Below are positions 16,029-25,760 of a stretch of 64,000 bases of DNA, in pieces (the first letter of the stretch is position 1; the number at the start of each line of letters is the position of its first letter). Under the pieces are notes generated by a model. It did not search any database. It saw only the letters and a list, made by a program, of their open reading frames with translations, and had not been told where the DNA came from. The translations under genes were made by a program, and so were the position numbers. This DNA comes from Butyrivibrio proteoclasticus P6B7 (GTDB lineage Bacteria > Bacillota > Clostridia > Lachnospirales > Lachnospiraceae), in assembly GCF_000622085.1 (NCBI RefSeq), contig NZ_JHWL01000004.1, forward strand, positions 124,001-188,000. Direction: 5' to 3'.

Positions 16029-17113
16029 TATGAATTCTCGTGTCTCTGTTTCTTGATTGTATATAGTTTATTGTCGGCATCTTTGATGAGGGCCAGCAGG
16101 TCTTCATTGGAGTTAACAACTCCAACAGCGATTCCGTAGCTGATTTTTATGGCGCTGTCGATACCTTCGATTCTAGTTTCTTCTACTAACTTTTCCCAGT
16201 CTTCCATACGTTTCTTGAAGGCATTTTCATCCAGCTTGGTTGTGAGAATCAGGAACTCATCGCCTCCATATCGGAAACAGTCATTTTTTCTGAATAGTTC
16301 AAGAAGCTTGGATGCGGTCATCTTGATGACTTCATCGCCTTTTATGTGACCGAAACTATCGTTGATGGTCTTGAAGAAGTCTATATCTGTCATTGCCACG
16401 CAGAATGTCTTTTCATTTTTGATGGTAATGGAATCAAGAGCAAATCTGTTCATAAGGCCTGTGAGCTGATCTTCAGAAGACTTTATATAATAGTCTTCAG
16501 CTCGCATTTTGGCTTCATAGGCGGCTATAATGCTGTCATTTTTTCTGTGATAGCTAATAACGCATACTATCAGGATTACCACAAGATAAGCAAAGGCGTT
16601 AAGAAATACCATGTTCTTGGCGCCGTCGTACGCATATAGCAAGGAATAAAGAATTATGAATTCAATTAGCAGCAATATCATGTGATAGAGCGGCGTTATT
16701 TGTATGAAAGATGTAATGGCTACGCTGGCTACAAATAGAACAATAATCTGCCTGCCCATCCTATAGTTGGTATAAGAGGTGTACATGGCAAAAAGAGAAA
16801 TAATAAGGATGAACGCAAGGACAATGCTAACAGATAGTTTATGACCATGAATTATACCACGCACCAATAAATCCGCCAGAATTGCCATTATAATGCAGGA
16901 AATAATGACGGCAATTGCGAATGCTGTGGTCATATTTATGTAGAAATTGTCGCGGTACGTGACATAATATCTGAGAACTACAAAGCTTTCACTGAAGATG
17001 GTAACTAGACACATTGCCCTTATGCTGGACATGTTGCCCTTGTCTATTATGTCATTTATCTCTTGCTTATTCTTAGGTAAGAGTTTTTTCCATAATTTAT
17101 TTAGTGCTTCCAT
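16028..17113 (-). CDS. Membrane-bound diguanylate cyclase (GGDEF)
   Basis: 361 residues. The N-terminal half has about six hydrophobic segments (residues about 30-190) forming an integral membrane sensor of unrecognised family. A single GGDEF domain follows: DQLTGLMNRFALD, TDIDFFKTINDSFGHIKGD and the intact active site RYGGDEFLIL, so synthesis of c-di-GMP is expected. There is no EAL domain. The stop codon abuts the right direct repeat, and the C-terminus (LYTIKKQRHENS) is of normal length, so the nearby insertion did not visibly truncate it. An RxxD product-inhibition motif is not evident. Confidence 0.9.
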   Translation of the reverse strand: MEALNKLWKKLLPKNKQEINDIIDKGNMSSIRAMCLVTIFSESFVVLRYYVTYRDNFYINMTTAFAIAVIISCIIMAILADLLVRGIIHGHKLSVSIVLAFILIISLFAMYTSYTNYRMGRQIIVLFVASVAITSFIQITPLYHMILLLIEFIILYSLLYAYDGAKNMVFLNAFAYLVVILIVCVISYHRKNDSIIAAYEAKMRAEDYYIKSSEDQLTGLMNRFALDSITIKNEKTFCVAMTDIDFFKTINDSFGHIKGDEVIKMTASKLLELFRKNDCFRYGGDEFLILTTKLDENAFKKRMEDWEKLVEETRIEGIDSAIKISYGIAVGVVNSNEDLLALIKDADNKLYTIKKQRHENS

Positions 17114-17255
17114 AGAATCCTCGACTCTTTTTCAAGTACATAAAGTAGTTTATGGACATATATATCTATAATATCATATCTAAGCGTTACTATATTTCGT
17201 TTGTTTATTAAATCTTTATGAAGATAGTGTGATTTAAGGAATTGCGTTGGAAGAA

Positions 17256-17298
17256 AAGAAAAAACCTCGGACTGCAGTTAAGTAGTCCAAGGTTTTGC
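17256..17298 (-). terminator. Intrinsic terminator of the LacI-family gene
   Basis: On the minus strand a 13-base stem (arms 17284-17296 and 17261-17273, one mismatch) is followed by TTTTTTCTTTTCTT, directly after the regulator's stop. Confidence 0.85.
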
Positions 17299-17302
17299 TA
17301 TC

Positions 17303-18325
17303 TTAAATGGATGATCTTAGTATAACCTCCAGTGGGAGGGAAATCTTGCGGGGGAGCATTTTGTATCCATTCATGCGCTCTTTGAGAGCATCTACAGCTA
17401 CCATTCCCATTTCGGTCATTGGTACACTGATGGTGGAGAGAGGAGGGTTAGAAAAGCGTGCCATCTCAATGTTGGTGATGCCCATTACAGCCACTTCCTC
17501 AGGGACTTTGATGTTGAAGTCATAAAGTGAACGAAGAACAGCCATGGCCATCAGGTCACTGGATACCACAAAGGCTCTTGGAAGTGCCTTCTTTTTATGG
17601 AGCTTTTTAATTCCGGCATAGCACTCGTCCTCATTCCAGTGGCAGTTGATGCAGGTTTCCTTCTTTACAGTTAATCCCCTGGAATTCATTTCGCCAAGAA
17701 AACCACGGAATCGCTTACTGTCTTCCAAAGTGGAATCCTGAGGTGAAGCTCCAAGAAATCCTATATCCTTGTAGCCTCTTTCTGCCAGTGTAGAAACCGC
17801 AAGAGAGGCAGCTTCATAGTGATCGTAGATGATATTATCAATATCCCTGTGGGAGGTATCTATACCCACGATGGCGGGGATATTTCTTTTTATATAAGAG
17901 TAAATGTCCGGGCTAAGGGTGTTCATCAAAATGATTCCATCAAGGGCAGGGAAGAAGGAGTCAAGAGCCTTACATTCCTCAATCTCTTTAGAGGTTGCAA
18001 TAAAGGGCACTGTATAGCCATTTCTTGCAGCCTCGCTCTCAATGGAAGCTAAGATGCTAAGGTAATAAGGGTCACTGTACTTGTCTTTGTCAGTACTGAT
18101 GATACAGCCAATCTTAAAGTGAGTCCCTTCGCTTTGCTGGCGCAGACTCTTGGATTTCTTCTTGATATTCTTGGCGGGAGCCTTGTAGTTAAGCTCTGCA
18201 ATGGCTGCCCAGACCCTTTCTTTGGTTTCCTCTGTCATACGCCCCTCAGTATCGTGGTTGATAACCCTTGATACTGTGGCGGTTGATACGCCTGCTGCCT
18301 TGGCAACTTCGCGAATATTACTCAT
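17303..18325 (-). CDS. LacI-family transcriptional regulator of the adjacent sugar operon
   Basis: 340 residues with the classic N-terminal helix-turn-helix NIREVAKAAGVSTATVSRVI, a hinge near residue 55-65 and a periplasmic-binding-protein-like effector domain (IGCIISTDKDKYSDPYYLSI, FVVSSDLMAMAVLRSLYDF, MGITNIEMARFSNPPLSTIS). It is divergent from the six-gene sugar operon, whose promoter spacer holds a CG-centred palindrome AACGCGTT typical of LacI-family operators, so it probably represses that operon and perhaps itself. The effector is unknown; a sugar handled by the operon is the natural guess. Confidence 0.92.
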   Translation of the reverse strand: MSNIREVAKAAGVSTATVSRVINHDTEGRMTEETKERVWAAIAELNYKAPAKNIKKKSKSLRQQSEGTHFKIGCIISTDKDKYSDPYYLSILASIESEAARNGYTVPFIATSKEIEECKALDSFFPALDGIILMNTLSPDIYSYIKRNIPAIVGIDTSHRDIDNIIYDHYEAASLAVSTLAERGYKDIGFLGASPQDSTLEDSKRFRGFLGEMNSRGLTVKKETCINCHWNEDECYAGIKKLHKKKALPRAFVVSSDLMAMAVLRSLYDFNIKVPEEVAVMGITNIEMARFSNPPLSTISVPMTEMGMVAVDALKERMNGYKMLPRKISLPLEVILRSSI

Positions 18326-18386
18326 ATTAACCTCGCATATTTACAGGCGCCTAAGCCTTTTTGGACACCTGATTAATGTAATTCTG

Positions 18387-18608
18387 GGTAACTATATTGA
18401 TAATAAATAGTTGATTACTTGGTAAAAGAACTAGGTAACACTTCTGATTAACAACATGCGTTACACAACATAAAATAATTATAGAATAGCATAAATGCAA
18501 AGTCAACAAGCCCACAACCATGCGGCTTACAATAAAATAACACAATCACAAAAACTGGTTTACAACAAGGTAACAAACGCGTTATAATCTAGGTAACAAC
18601 AAGGTAAC
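18387..18608. promoter_or_regulatory. Five GGTAAC boxes in the LacI-operon divergent region
   Basis: GGTAAC occurs at 18387, 18434, 18569, 18592 and 18603. A 13-base version ACAAGGTAACAAA is repeated exactly at 18565-18577 and 18599-18611, straddling the promoter. This 315-base gap (18326-18640) holds no gene. Confidence 0.5.
18559..18588 (+). promoter_or_regulatory. Promoter and LacI-type operator of the sugar operon
   Basis: TTTACA at 18559-18564, an 18-base spacer and TATAAT at 18583-18588. The palindrome AACGCGTT at 18576-18583 overlaps the spacer and -10 box, well placed for repression by the divergent LacI-family protein. Confidence 0.7.
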
Positions 18609-18640
18609 AAAGTTTACATTCACAACGGGGTGGAGAGCAA

Positions 18641-19888
18641 ATGAAACTTACGCTTATTGGGGCAGGTCAGAGAGGAAGAATATATGCAGATTACGCCTTT
18701 GATCACAACAGGGCGGAGATTGCGTATGTGGTAGAGCCCGACATAGATAGAAGACAAGCTGCAGCTGACAAGTACGGCCTTTCAGAGGACAAGCTGTTTA
18801 CAGACCCGGAAGACTTTTACAAACTGGGGAAGGTTACAGATGCAGTCATAATAGCCACCATGGACAGACAGCATTACGGCCATGTTATGAAGGCTTTAGA
18901 GCTTGGCTACGACATTCTCCTTGAAAAGCCAATTTCTCCTAATCTTGATGAGTGCCTTAAGATAAGGGATCTGGCCCTTAAGAATAAGTGCAAGGTCATG
19001 GTCTGCCACGTTCTTAGGTACACAGGCTTTTGGGGAGCCATTAAGAAGATTGTGGACAGCGGAGAGCTTGGCAAAGTCATTGATATCCAGCACAACGAGA
19101 ATATAGGTAACTTTCACATTGCTCATTCTTTCGTAAGGGGCAACTGGAGGAACAGCGCCGAGACCAGCTCCCTCATTATGCAGAAGTCCTGCCACGACAT
19201 GGATCTTTTGACATGGATCACAGGAAGTAGGGCCAGAAGCGTATCCTCCTTTGGAGAGCTTAGCTTTTTTAACAAGGATCATGCACCTGAAGGAAGCGCT
19301 GACAGATGTCTTGACTGCAAGGTAACAGATTGCCGCTTTGATGCCAGAAAGGTTTACCTTCCAATAGCAGGAGAGTGGCCTGCAACGGTTCTTTCTGTAG
19401 ATCAGTCAGAAGAAGGTCTTATGAAGGCCATCAAGGAAGGCCCCTACGGAAGATGTGTTTACCACTGTGATAACAACGTTTGCGACCATCAGGTGGCAAT
19501 ATTTGAATTTGAAAATGGCGTTCATGCATCCTTTAACCTAAGCGGCTTTACCAACAGGATGTGCCGCACCATCAAGATCATGTGCGAGAATGGCGAGATC
19601 AGAGGCGATGATGGCCTCAATGAAATCGAGATAATAAGGTTTGCGCCCAACTGGCAGAGCGCGCCATACATCAAGAAATTTAGTCCCGACCTAAGGGAAG
19701 GCTTCCACGGCGGTGGGGATTCAGGCCTTATGGAGAACTTCCTTGGAATGCTGGAGGGGACAGATGCCGAGAATCTCTCTGCTATAGAAAGGTCCATAGA
19801 AAGCCACGTCATGGCTATTGGGGCAGAGAAATCCAGGGTAGAGCACAGAACTATCGAGCTGGAAGAACTTAGAACCACCAACACTTGA
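18641..19888 (+). CDS. Gfo/Idh/MocA-family oxidoreductase
   Basis: 415 residues. The N-terminal Rossmann fold shows LTLIGAGQRGRIYADYA, a GxGxxG-type dinucleotide loop, and the family motif EKPISPN around residue 90. The C-terminal half has the long alpha/beta substrate domain. Several cysteines (CLDCKVTDC, CVYHCDNNVCDH) occur in the middle, as in related Firmicute proteins of this family. Expected to oxidise or reduce a sugar or sugar derivative with NAD(P); the substrate is unknown. First gene of the LacI-controlled operon, GGAGAG before the ATG, and its TGA touches the next gene. Confidence 0.9.
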   Translation: MKLTLIGAGQRGRIYADYAFDHNRAEIAYVVEPDIDRRQAAADKYGLSEDKLFTDPEDFYKLGKVTDAVIIATMDRQHYGHVMKALELGYDILLEKPISPNLDECLKIRDLALKNKCKVMVCHVLRYTGFWGAIKKIVDSGELGKVIDIQHNENIGNFHIAHSFVRGNWRNSAETSSLIMQKSCHDMDLLTWITGSRARSVSSFGELSFFNKDHAPEGSADRCLDCKVTDCRFDARKVYLPIAGEWPATVLSVDQSEEGLMKAIKEGPYGRCVYHCDNNVCDHQVAIFEFENGVHASFNLSGFTNRMCRTIKIMCENGEIRGDDGLNEIEIIRFAPNWQSAPYIKKFSPDLREGFHGGGDSGLMENFLGMLEGTDAENLSAIERSIESHVMAIGAEKSRVEHRTIELEELRTTNT

Positions 19889-19900
19889 ATGGGGAACGAA

Positions 19901-21349
19901 ATGAATAAGACCGGGTATGAAAAGCTTATTAAGGACTTGGGGGTAGGGAATGTTCCGGAAAGCTTTCCAAAGTTCTACGAAGAGTGGAACGGCGAAGGAA
20001 GCGTCTTAACAAGGGATGAGCTCTGGCAGATCCTGGGTAGATATGATCTATCTGCGGATCAGGTAAAAGAGCTTGAATCCTATCTTCAAACAATCCGTGA
20101 AAGCCAGCAGCTAACTGAATACATCAAATTCCTTACCTATTGTCAGTGCGACAAACGTTACGACTACTATATCGACGACAATACGGATTTTAATCCAGGG
20201 AACGTGGGAGATGTGGGCAAGACCGTCAGCTTTTTCATGTGCCTATCCTGCATTGGATATGCTAAAAGAGATCTTGTTAAAAGAGGGATCTATGAAAAGC
20301 TATACGAGGATATCCCCCACAGAATGCTAAGGATGCACATGGAGAAGTTCAAAAAGACGGGAAGCTATGAGCTGGACGATCTTCCCTGGCAGAGCAACTT
20401 CTACAGCCTTGCCATATATCTTTTTGACAGATTCCTGTTTGTGCCCTGCAGATTCGATGATCCCTACACCTTCTACCGAAACGGAAACGAGGTAATAGGA
20501 ATTGCAGATGACGGCCTGTCAGTGGACTTTGAGGGCCAGCTGATCCTTCCGCCAGAAGATGGCACGGACAACACAGAGACCTCCAAAACCGCTACCATAG
20601 ACAGCTCTTTTGACACCAACACAATAAAGAAGGACGGCCACTACTACGGCGCCTTCAAAAAAGATAGAAAAGAGGAATTTAAAACCATCAGGACTGAGAC
20701 AGATACTGAGGTTACAGGCTATCGAATCTCACCCTGCGGCTTTATTACTAAAGAATTAGTAACCCTGGATAAGGGAAGCTGGAAGCAGATCCTTAAAAGA
20801 GATGACTGGCTCCTTGGCTTCCACATCCCATCGGGAGAGGGATATGTTCCAGAGAGAGTAAGAAGCAGCATGAAGCCGGCCTGGGAGTTCTTCTGTAAGT
20901 ATTACCCGGAGATTCCTTTTAAGGGCTTTTGGAGCGCCAGCTGGCTCTATGACGGAAGATTATCCTTGCTGCTACCAGATGATAGCAACATTGTAAGGAC
21001 TCAAAGGCATCTCTTTAATTATTCGGGAGGCTGGAACGGAGAGATGCTATATCTGGAACTCTACGGAGACTGCGATATTCCGCTGGCAGAGGTACCTAAG
21101 AAGACGAGCCTTCAAAGGAACGTGGCCACCTACCTTGAAAGGGGCGGAAAGTTCTGCGAGCCAGGCATGGTGTATTTCCCAGAGGAACTATCTAAGGACT
21201 GCAACCAGATGATCTACATTACAGACAAGGACTTAGAGGATCAGAGAAAGCTCTTTAAAGCAAACGGCATCAAGGGCATAAATGAAACCGACAGCATCGA
21301 ACCTAAAGCCCCAGACACAGCAGAAAACCAGAAAGGGGGAGTGGTATGA
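19901..21349 (+). CDS. Acyltransferase-like protein of the NAT_N/GNAT_C type
   Basis: About 482 residues, soluble. The layout of a helical N-terminal half and a C-terminal half with GFHIPSGEGYVPERV and FSASW-like FKGFWSASWLYDGRLSLLLP resembles proteins annotated in Firmicute sugar operons as acyltransferase-domain proteins with NAT_N and GNAT-like C-terminal (DUF5596) domains. I recognise this from general pattern only, and no catalytic residue can be named. ATG 19889 immediately follows the previous stop but lacks a ribosome binding site; ATG 19901 has GGGG 6 bases upstream and is preferred. Its stop overlaps the next gene's ATG. A role in modifying an imported amino-sugar is possible but inferred. 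Confidence 0.55.
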   Translation: MNKTGYEKLIKDLGVGNVPESFPKFYEEWNGEGSVLTRDELWQILGRYDLSADQVKELESYLQTIRESQQLTEYIKFLTYCQCDKRYDYYIDDNTDFNPGNVGDVGKTVSFFMCLSCIGYAKRDLVKRGIYEKLYEDIPHRMLRMHMEKFKKTGSYELDDLPWQSNFYSLAIYLFDRFLFVPCRFDDPYTFYRNGNEVIGIADDGLSVDFEGQLILPPEDGTDNTETSKTATIDSSFDTNTIKKDGHYYGAFKKDRKEEFKTIRTETDTEVTGYRISPCGFITKELVTLDKGSWKQILKRDDWLLGFHIPSGEGYVPERVRSSMKPAWEFFCKYYPEIPFKGFWSASWLYDGRLSLLLPDDSNIVRTQRHLFNYSGGWNGEMLYLELYGDCDIPLAEVPKKTSLQRNVATYLERGGKFCEPGMVYFPEELSKDCNQMIYITDKDLEDQRKLFKANGIKGINETDSIEPKAPDTAENQKGGVV

Positions 21350-22254
21350 AAAAAGAGTTTAAAAGAAACTGGCAGTTATACCTGATGACTCTGCCAGCAA
21401 TCATATTTCTCATTATGTTCTGCTACATCCCTTATGGCGGTCTGTGGATGGCTTTTACTGATTACAACGTGGTGGACGGTATCTTTGGAAGCCGGTTCGT
21501 GGGTCTTCAGAACATCAAGTACTTCCTTGGATCCGGCACAGGACTTGGACTTAAGTCCGTAAGAAATACACTTATCATCAACTTTTGGGGACTTATCTTT
21601 GGAACAGTTTTCCCAATAACCATAGCCATCTGCTTTAACGACGTTACCAACAAGGTTTACAAGAAAATAGCCCAGAGCGTAATGTTCTTTCCTTATTTCC
21701 TTTCCTGGGTTGTTGTAGGTGCCATCATCTACGCTTTCTTTTCAACCAGCACAGGTATAGTTAACCAGTGGCTCACAAACTCAGGCAGTGAGATTGTAAG
21801 ATGGTACGCCGAGCCCAAGTATTGGAAGCCTATTATCATCATCGCAGATGTATGGAAGTGGTGTGGTTACAACTCAATCATCTACATGGCAGCCCTGGCG
21901 GGCTTTGACAGCACTCTGTACGAGGCAGCCCAGGTGGACGGTGCCAACAGATTTAAGCAGATAATCCACATAACACTGCCGCTACTTAGGCCTACAGTGG
22001 TTATCCTGACACTGATGGCCATCGGACGTATCTTCTTTGGAGACTTTGGAATGATCTACGGTATCGTAGGCAACAACTCCCTTCTCTATGAAGAGGTTGC
22101 GGTTATTGATACCTACGTTTATTCAGCCATGAGGACCATGGGCTTTTCCTACACCACAGCCATTGGCCTTATGCAGTCAGTGATGGGACTTATCCTTATC
22201 ACCATCTCCAATCATTTTGCTAAAAAGATAAATGAAGGGGAGGGACTGTTCTGA
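21346..22254 (+). CDS. Sugar ABC transporter permease, LplB/MalF type
   Basis: 302 residues, six predicted membrane helices. Begins with the CUT1 permease pattern (WQLYLMTLPAIIFLIMFCYIPYGGLWMAFTDYN, written here in parts), and the EAA loop reads YEAAQVDGANRFKQIIHITLPLL, which contacts the ATPase. It forms a pair with the next permease and works with the lipoprotein-binding protein downstream. No ATPase gene is in the operon, so a shared MsmX-type ATPase encoded elsewhere is expected. GGGGGAG precedes the ATG, which overlaps the preceding stop by four bases. Confidence 0.93.
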   Translation: MKKEFKRNWQLYLMTLPAIIFLIMFCYIPYGGLWMAFTDYNVVDGIFGSRFVGLQNIKYFLGSGTGLGLKSVRNTLIINFWGLIFGTVFPITIAICFNDVTNKVYKKIAQSVMFFPYFLSWVVVGAIIYAFFSTSTGIVNQWLTNSGSEIVRWYAEPKYWKPIIIIADVWKWCGYNSIIYMAALAGFDSTLYEAAQVDGANRFKQIIHITLPLLRPTVVILTLMAIGRIFFGDFGMIYGIVGNNSLLYEEVAVIDTYVYSAMRTMGFSYTTAIGLMQSVMGLILITISNHFAKKINEGEGLF

Positions 22255-23165
22255 TGAGTAGTAAAGCACCTAAGAAAGTTAAAAAATCCGGCGCAGACAT
22301 TGCTGTAATAGTTTTCTCCTATGTATTTGTTGGCTTCATAGCACTGGTGTGCTTCATGCCGCTTCTGATGGTGGTATCTGTTTCACTTTCAGATAACACT
22401 GCAGTGGTGCAGAAGGGATATTCTTTTTTACCAAGGAATTTCACAACGGATACCTACCTATATCTGTTTGCCCACAGCGGCCTAAGGATCCTTAAATCCT
22501 ACGGTGTTACCATAATCGTCACTGTGGTGGGCACCATATCAGCCATGATCATCACCAGCATGTGCGCCTTTGCTCTTTCAATAAAGAGCCTTAAATACAG
22601 AAATATAATCTCGTACTTTTGCAATTTTACAATTATCTTTTCCGCAGGACTTATCCCATGGTACTACGTGTGCGTTAACTGGTATGGGTTTGGCAATAAC
22701 TTCAGGTCCCTGATAGTTCCGCAGATGGTGAACGTGTTTAACATGTTCCTTCTTAGGACCTATTTCGAGCAGGTGCCCACATCCCTGTACGAATCAGCAA
22801 GAATCGACGGTGCTGACTACTTCAAGATCTGGGCCAGGATCGCAGTTCCTCTTACCAAGACCGGAATGATGACTGTTGGAATGATGTTTGCTCTGACCTA
22901 TTGGAACGACTGGTGGAATGCCCTGATGTTTGTAAATGACAGAGAGTATTTCCCACTTCAGTATTATCTGTACAACATCCTGTCCAACGTAAACGCCATA
23001 ACCTCGGGACGAGTTCCATCGGGAGCCGCAGCCAACATCAAGCTTCCGTCGGAAACAGTTAAGATGGCAGTTACTATCGTTACTATTGGACCTATCATTT
23101 TCCTTTACCCCTTCATTCAGAAGTATTTCGTAAACGGAATTATGGTGGGTGCCGTTAAAGAGTAA
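22254..23165 (+). CDS. Sugar ABC transporter permease, YtcP/MalG type
   Basis: 303 residues with six membrane helices. The EAA loop YESARIDGADYFKIWARIAV is intact, followed by the family-typical TYWNDWWNALMFV and FPLQYYLYNIL. The C-terminus IQKYFVNGIMVGAVKE is characteristic of LplC/YtcP-type CUT1 permeases. Its ATG shares a base with the preceding stop, so translation is coupled. Together with the upstream permease it builds the transmembrane channel for a complex sugar or oligosaccharide. Confidence 0.94.
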   Translation: MSSKAPKKVKKSGADIAVIVFSYVFVGFIALVCFMPLLMVVSVSLSDNTAVVQKGYSFLPRNFTTDTYLYLFAHSGLRILKSYGVTIIVTVVGTISAMIITSMCAFALSIKSLKYRNIISYFCNFTIIFSAGLIPWYYVCVNWYGFGNNFRSLIVPQMVNVFNMFLLRTYFEQVPTSLYESARIDGADYFKIWARIAVPLTKTGMMTVGMMFALTYWNDWWNALMFVNDREYFPLQYYLYNILSNVNAITSGRVPSGAAANIKLPSETVKMAVTIVTIGPIIFLYPFIQKYFVNGIMVGAVKE

Positions 23166-23178
23166 AAAGGAGGAAAGT

Positions 23179-24657
23179 ATGAATAAGAAGGTATTATCGT
23201 TACTTATGGTAGGTGTCCTTTCTGCATCAATGCTCTTTACTGGATGCGGAAAAAGCGGTTCCAAGAACTTGGGCGTCAATGTTAAGGATACCGGTAAGGT
23301 AGTGATCCTGTATCCTGGCGAAGAAACAGACGAAATGAGCAACTTCATAAAGAACGAGCTCAATCCTAAGCTCAAGGAAGAGATTGGCGAAGAGGTAGAG
23401 CTGGTCTATAAGGGATGGGATCAGTATTGGGAGCAAAAAGATATCATGTTGTCCGCAGGCGATGCCATCGACCTGTACTGGGATGGACTTCAGGATATCA
23501 GCAGCATGGTTAACAAGAAACAGGCACAGCCCCTTGACGAACTCATCGAGACCTATGGTCAGGATATGAAGAAGGTTATCCCTGATGGACAGCTTTCTGG
23601 TGGTGTTGTTAACGGCATTCAGTATGGTATTCCATCTGCTTACGCTCCTTCATCAGGAATGTTCCAACTTGTATGCGTAAGAGAAGATCTTCTTGAAGAA
23701 GTTGGAATGACAGATATCAGTACTGCAGAAGATCTTACAGAGTTTGCACAGAAGGTTGCAGATGCTCATCCAGAGCTTTCAGGTCCTGCAGATGTAATCT
23801 TCAAGCCTCTTACAAGATACTTCCAGGATGAGCCACTTACCTGGTTCTCAGCTGGTGATGCAGTTGTTTACGGCGAGACTTCCAAGAAGGCATACAGCTA
23901 TTTCGAGTCAGAGGCCTTTGAAAAGGTTGCCAAGTTCAATAGAAGCATGTATGAAAAGGGTCTTTACAGAGATGAGCTTACAACCAACTACAACGAGCGT
24001 GATTCAAGAATGCAGCAGGGCACATACCTTTGGGTAGAGGGCTCCATCGGAAAAGAAAATGAGATCATCAATTCAGTTCGTGCCAACGCTCCAGATGCAG
24101 TTCTTAAGTCCTACATCCTTGCTCCTGAGCAGGATAAGTACATTACAGCCTGCGGCGGCGAAGTTCTCTGCGTTCCTTATTCAGCGCAGAACCCAATCGG
24201 AGCCATCAAGTTTGTAAACTGGTTGTACACAAGCCAGGAAAACTACATGTTTGCTCTTTACGGACCTGAGGGTGAGAACTACACAGTTGAGAACGACAGA
24301 ATCGTCCTTAAGGATCCATCATTTGGCGGATTTTTCTACGAGTGGATGTTTAGAAATGCCAACTATCAGATGTTCACAACAGATGTAACTGACGAGTTTA
24401 TCGAGCTCTATTCACACTGGGATGAGAACGCTATCGAATCAGATGTAATGGCATTCCACTTTGATAACACCAACGTTAAGAATGAGGCTACAGCAATCGG
24501 CGAGCTTATCAATACACAGCTTATGCCTATCCTCTGCGGATACGTTGACTACGACGAGGCTTTCCCTGCAGTTCAGCAGCAGCTCAAGGATGCTGGAATC
24601 GACAGATATATGGAAGAGGTTAACAAGCAGCTTGAGGAGTACCTTAAGACCAAGTAA
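23179..24657 (+). CDS. Extracellular sugar-binding lipoprotein (LplA/YtcQ type)
   Basis: 492 residues from ATG 23179, which has AAGGAGG at 23168-23173; a GTG further upstream in frame lies inside the permease gene and is rejected. Signal peptide KKVLSLLMVGVLSASMLFTG ends in a lipobox (FTGC). The mature protein has the family-1 solute-binding fold, and the C-terminal segment with AFPAVQQQLKDAGIDRYMEE fits the DUF3502 region of LplA-type binding proteins. It is the ligand receptor of the adjacent permease pair, attached to the outer face of the membrane. The gene codes in the host's preferred style and is likely highly expressed. Confidence 0.93.
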   Translation: MNKKVLSLLMVGVLSASMLFTGCGKSGSKNLGVNVKDTGKVVILYPGEETDEMSNFIKNELNPKLKEEIGEEVELVYKGWDQYWEQKDIMLSAGDAIDLYWDGLQDISSMVNKKQAQPLDELIETYGQDMKKVIPDGQLSGGVVNGIQYGIPSAYAPSSGMFQLVCVREDLLEEVGMTDISTAEDLTEFAQKVADAHPELSGPADVIFKPLTRYFQDEPLTWFSAGDAVVYGETSKKAYSYFESEAFEKVAKFNRSMYEKGLYRDELTTNYNERDSRMQQGTYLWVEGSIGKENEIINSVRANAPDAVLKSYILAPEQDKYITACGGEVLCVPYSAQNPIGAIKFVNWLYTSQENYMFALYGPEGENYTVENDRIVLKDPSFGGFFYEWMFRNANYQMFTTDVTDEFIELYSHWDENAIESDVMAFHFDNTNVKNEATAIGELINTQLMPILCGYVDYDEAFPAVQQQLKDAGIDRYMEEVNKQLEEYLKTK

Positions 24658-24686
24658 TTGTTAAAAGAACTATGAGGAGCAGGCAG

Positions 24687-25760
24687 ATGGAAATCGATAT
24701 CAGAAAAATAGTTGAGCATTTTGACATAGACGGGGAGATGGTGTACGAAGAGCCCTTTGGCTGCGGACACATCAATGACACTTATGCTATTTACTGTAAG
24801 AGAGAGCTCCATCCGCCTGTTCGCTATATATTGCAGAGAATCAACTCAGAGATCTTTGATGTTGATAAACTAATGCACAATATCTGTCTTGTTACTGACT
24901 ACCTTAAGGAGAAGATTGCCGCAAATGGCGGCGATCCTTTAAGGAGTACACTTACTCTGGTACGGACCAGAGATGGAAAGAGCTACTACAGGGATTCATC
25001 TGGCAGCTGCTACAGGATATATCTTTTTATCGAAAATACTGTATCCTACCAAAGCGCAGCCACCAGAGAGGTTCTTGAAAATGCAGGCAGAGCCTTTGGT
25101 AATTTCCAAAAGCTTTTATTTGACTTTGATGCTTCAAAGCTCTATGAGGTTATTCCCAATTTCCACAACACAGTTAAGCGCTACGAAGCCTTTGAAAGGG
25201 CTATTGCAGAGGGAATACCCGATAGAGTTAAGGCAGCGGAAAAAGAGATTTCTTTTGCCACGGAACGCAAGAATTATTGCGATAGGATAGTGTCTAAGCT
25301 TGGTAGTGACCAAATCCCTCTTAGAGTTACTCATAACGATACCAAGCTTAACAATATCCTAATGGATCCAGATACCAACGAAAGTGTCTGCATAATTGAT
25401 CTTGATACAATAATGCCAGGGTCACTTCTATACGATTTTGGCGACAGCATAAGGTTTGGGGCCAATACTGCTACAGAGGATGAGACAGATCTTTCTAAAG
25501 TGAGGTTTGATGCGGGGATGTATGATGCCTATGCTAAGGGCTTTTTAAGCGAAATGGAGCCTTATATGACCAGGCAGGAGATAGATCTTTTACCCTTTTC
25601 AAGTGTGCTCATGACCTATGAATGTGCAATTCGGTTCCTTTCGGACTTCCTGGTGGGGGACACCTACTTTAAGGTGGATTATCCTACCCACAACCTTGAT
25701 AGGACCCGGAATCAGTTCAAACTTATAGAAGATATGGAAAGCTATTGGGGGCGGTTTTAG
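24687..25760 (+). CDS. N-acetylhexosamine 1-kinase-like phosphotransferase
   Basis: 357 residues of the aminoglycoside-phosphotransferase/choline-kinase fold. The catalytic loop VTHNDTKLNNILMD and metal site CIIDLDTIMPGSLLYDFGDS, followed by IRFGA, match the pattern I know from N-acetylhexosamine 1-kinase (NahK), which phosphorylates GlcNAc or GalNAc at C1 using ATP. A role in catabolism of an amino-sugar-containing oligosaccharide brought in by the upstream transporter follows by inference. No lacto-N-biose phosphorylase is nearby. ATG 24687 is chosen because GAGGAG lies 7 bases before it; ATG 24672 has no such site. Last gene of the operon. Confidence 0.75.
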   Translation: MEIDIRKIVEHFDIDGEMVYEEPFGCGHINDTYAIYCKRELHPPVRYILQRINSEIFDVDKLMHNICLVTDYLKEKIAANGGDPLRSTLTLVRTRDGKSYYRDSSGSCYRIYLFIENTVSYQSAATREVLENAGRAFGNFQKLLFDFDASKLYEVIPNFHNTVKRYEAFERAIAEGIPDRVKAAEKEISFATERKNYCDRIVSKLGSDQIPLRVTHNDTKLNNILMDPDTNESVCIIDLDTIMPGSLLYDFGDSIRFGANTATEDETDLSKVRFDAGMYDAYAKGFLSEMEPYMTRQEIDLLPFSSVLMTYECAIRFLSDFLVGDTYFKVDYPTHNLDRTRNQFKLIEDMESYWGRF

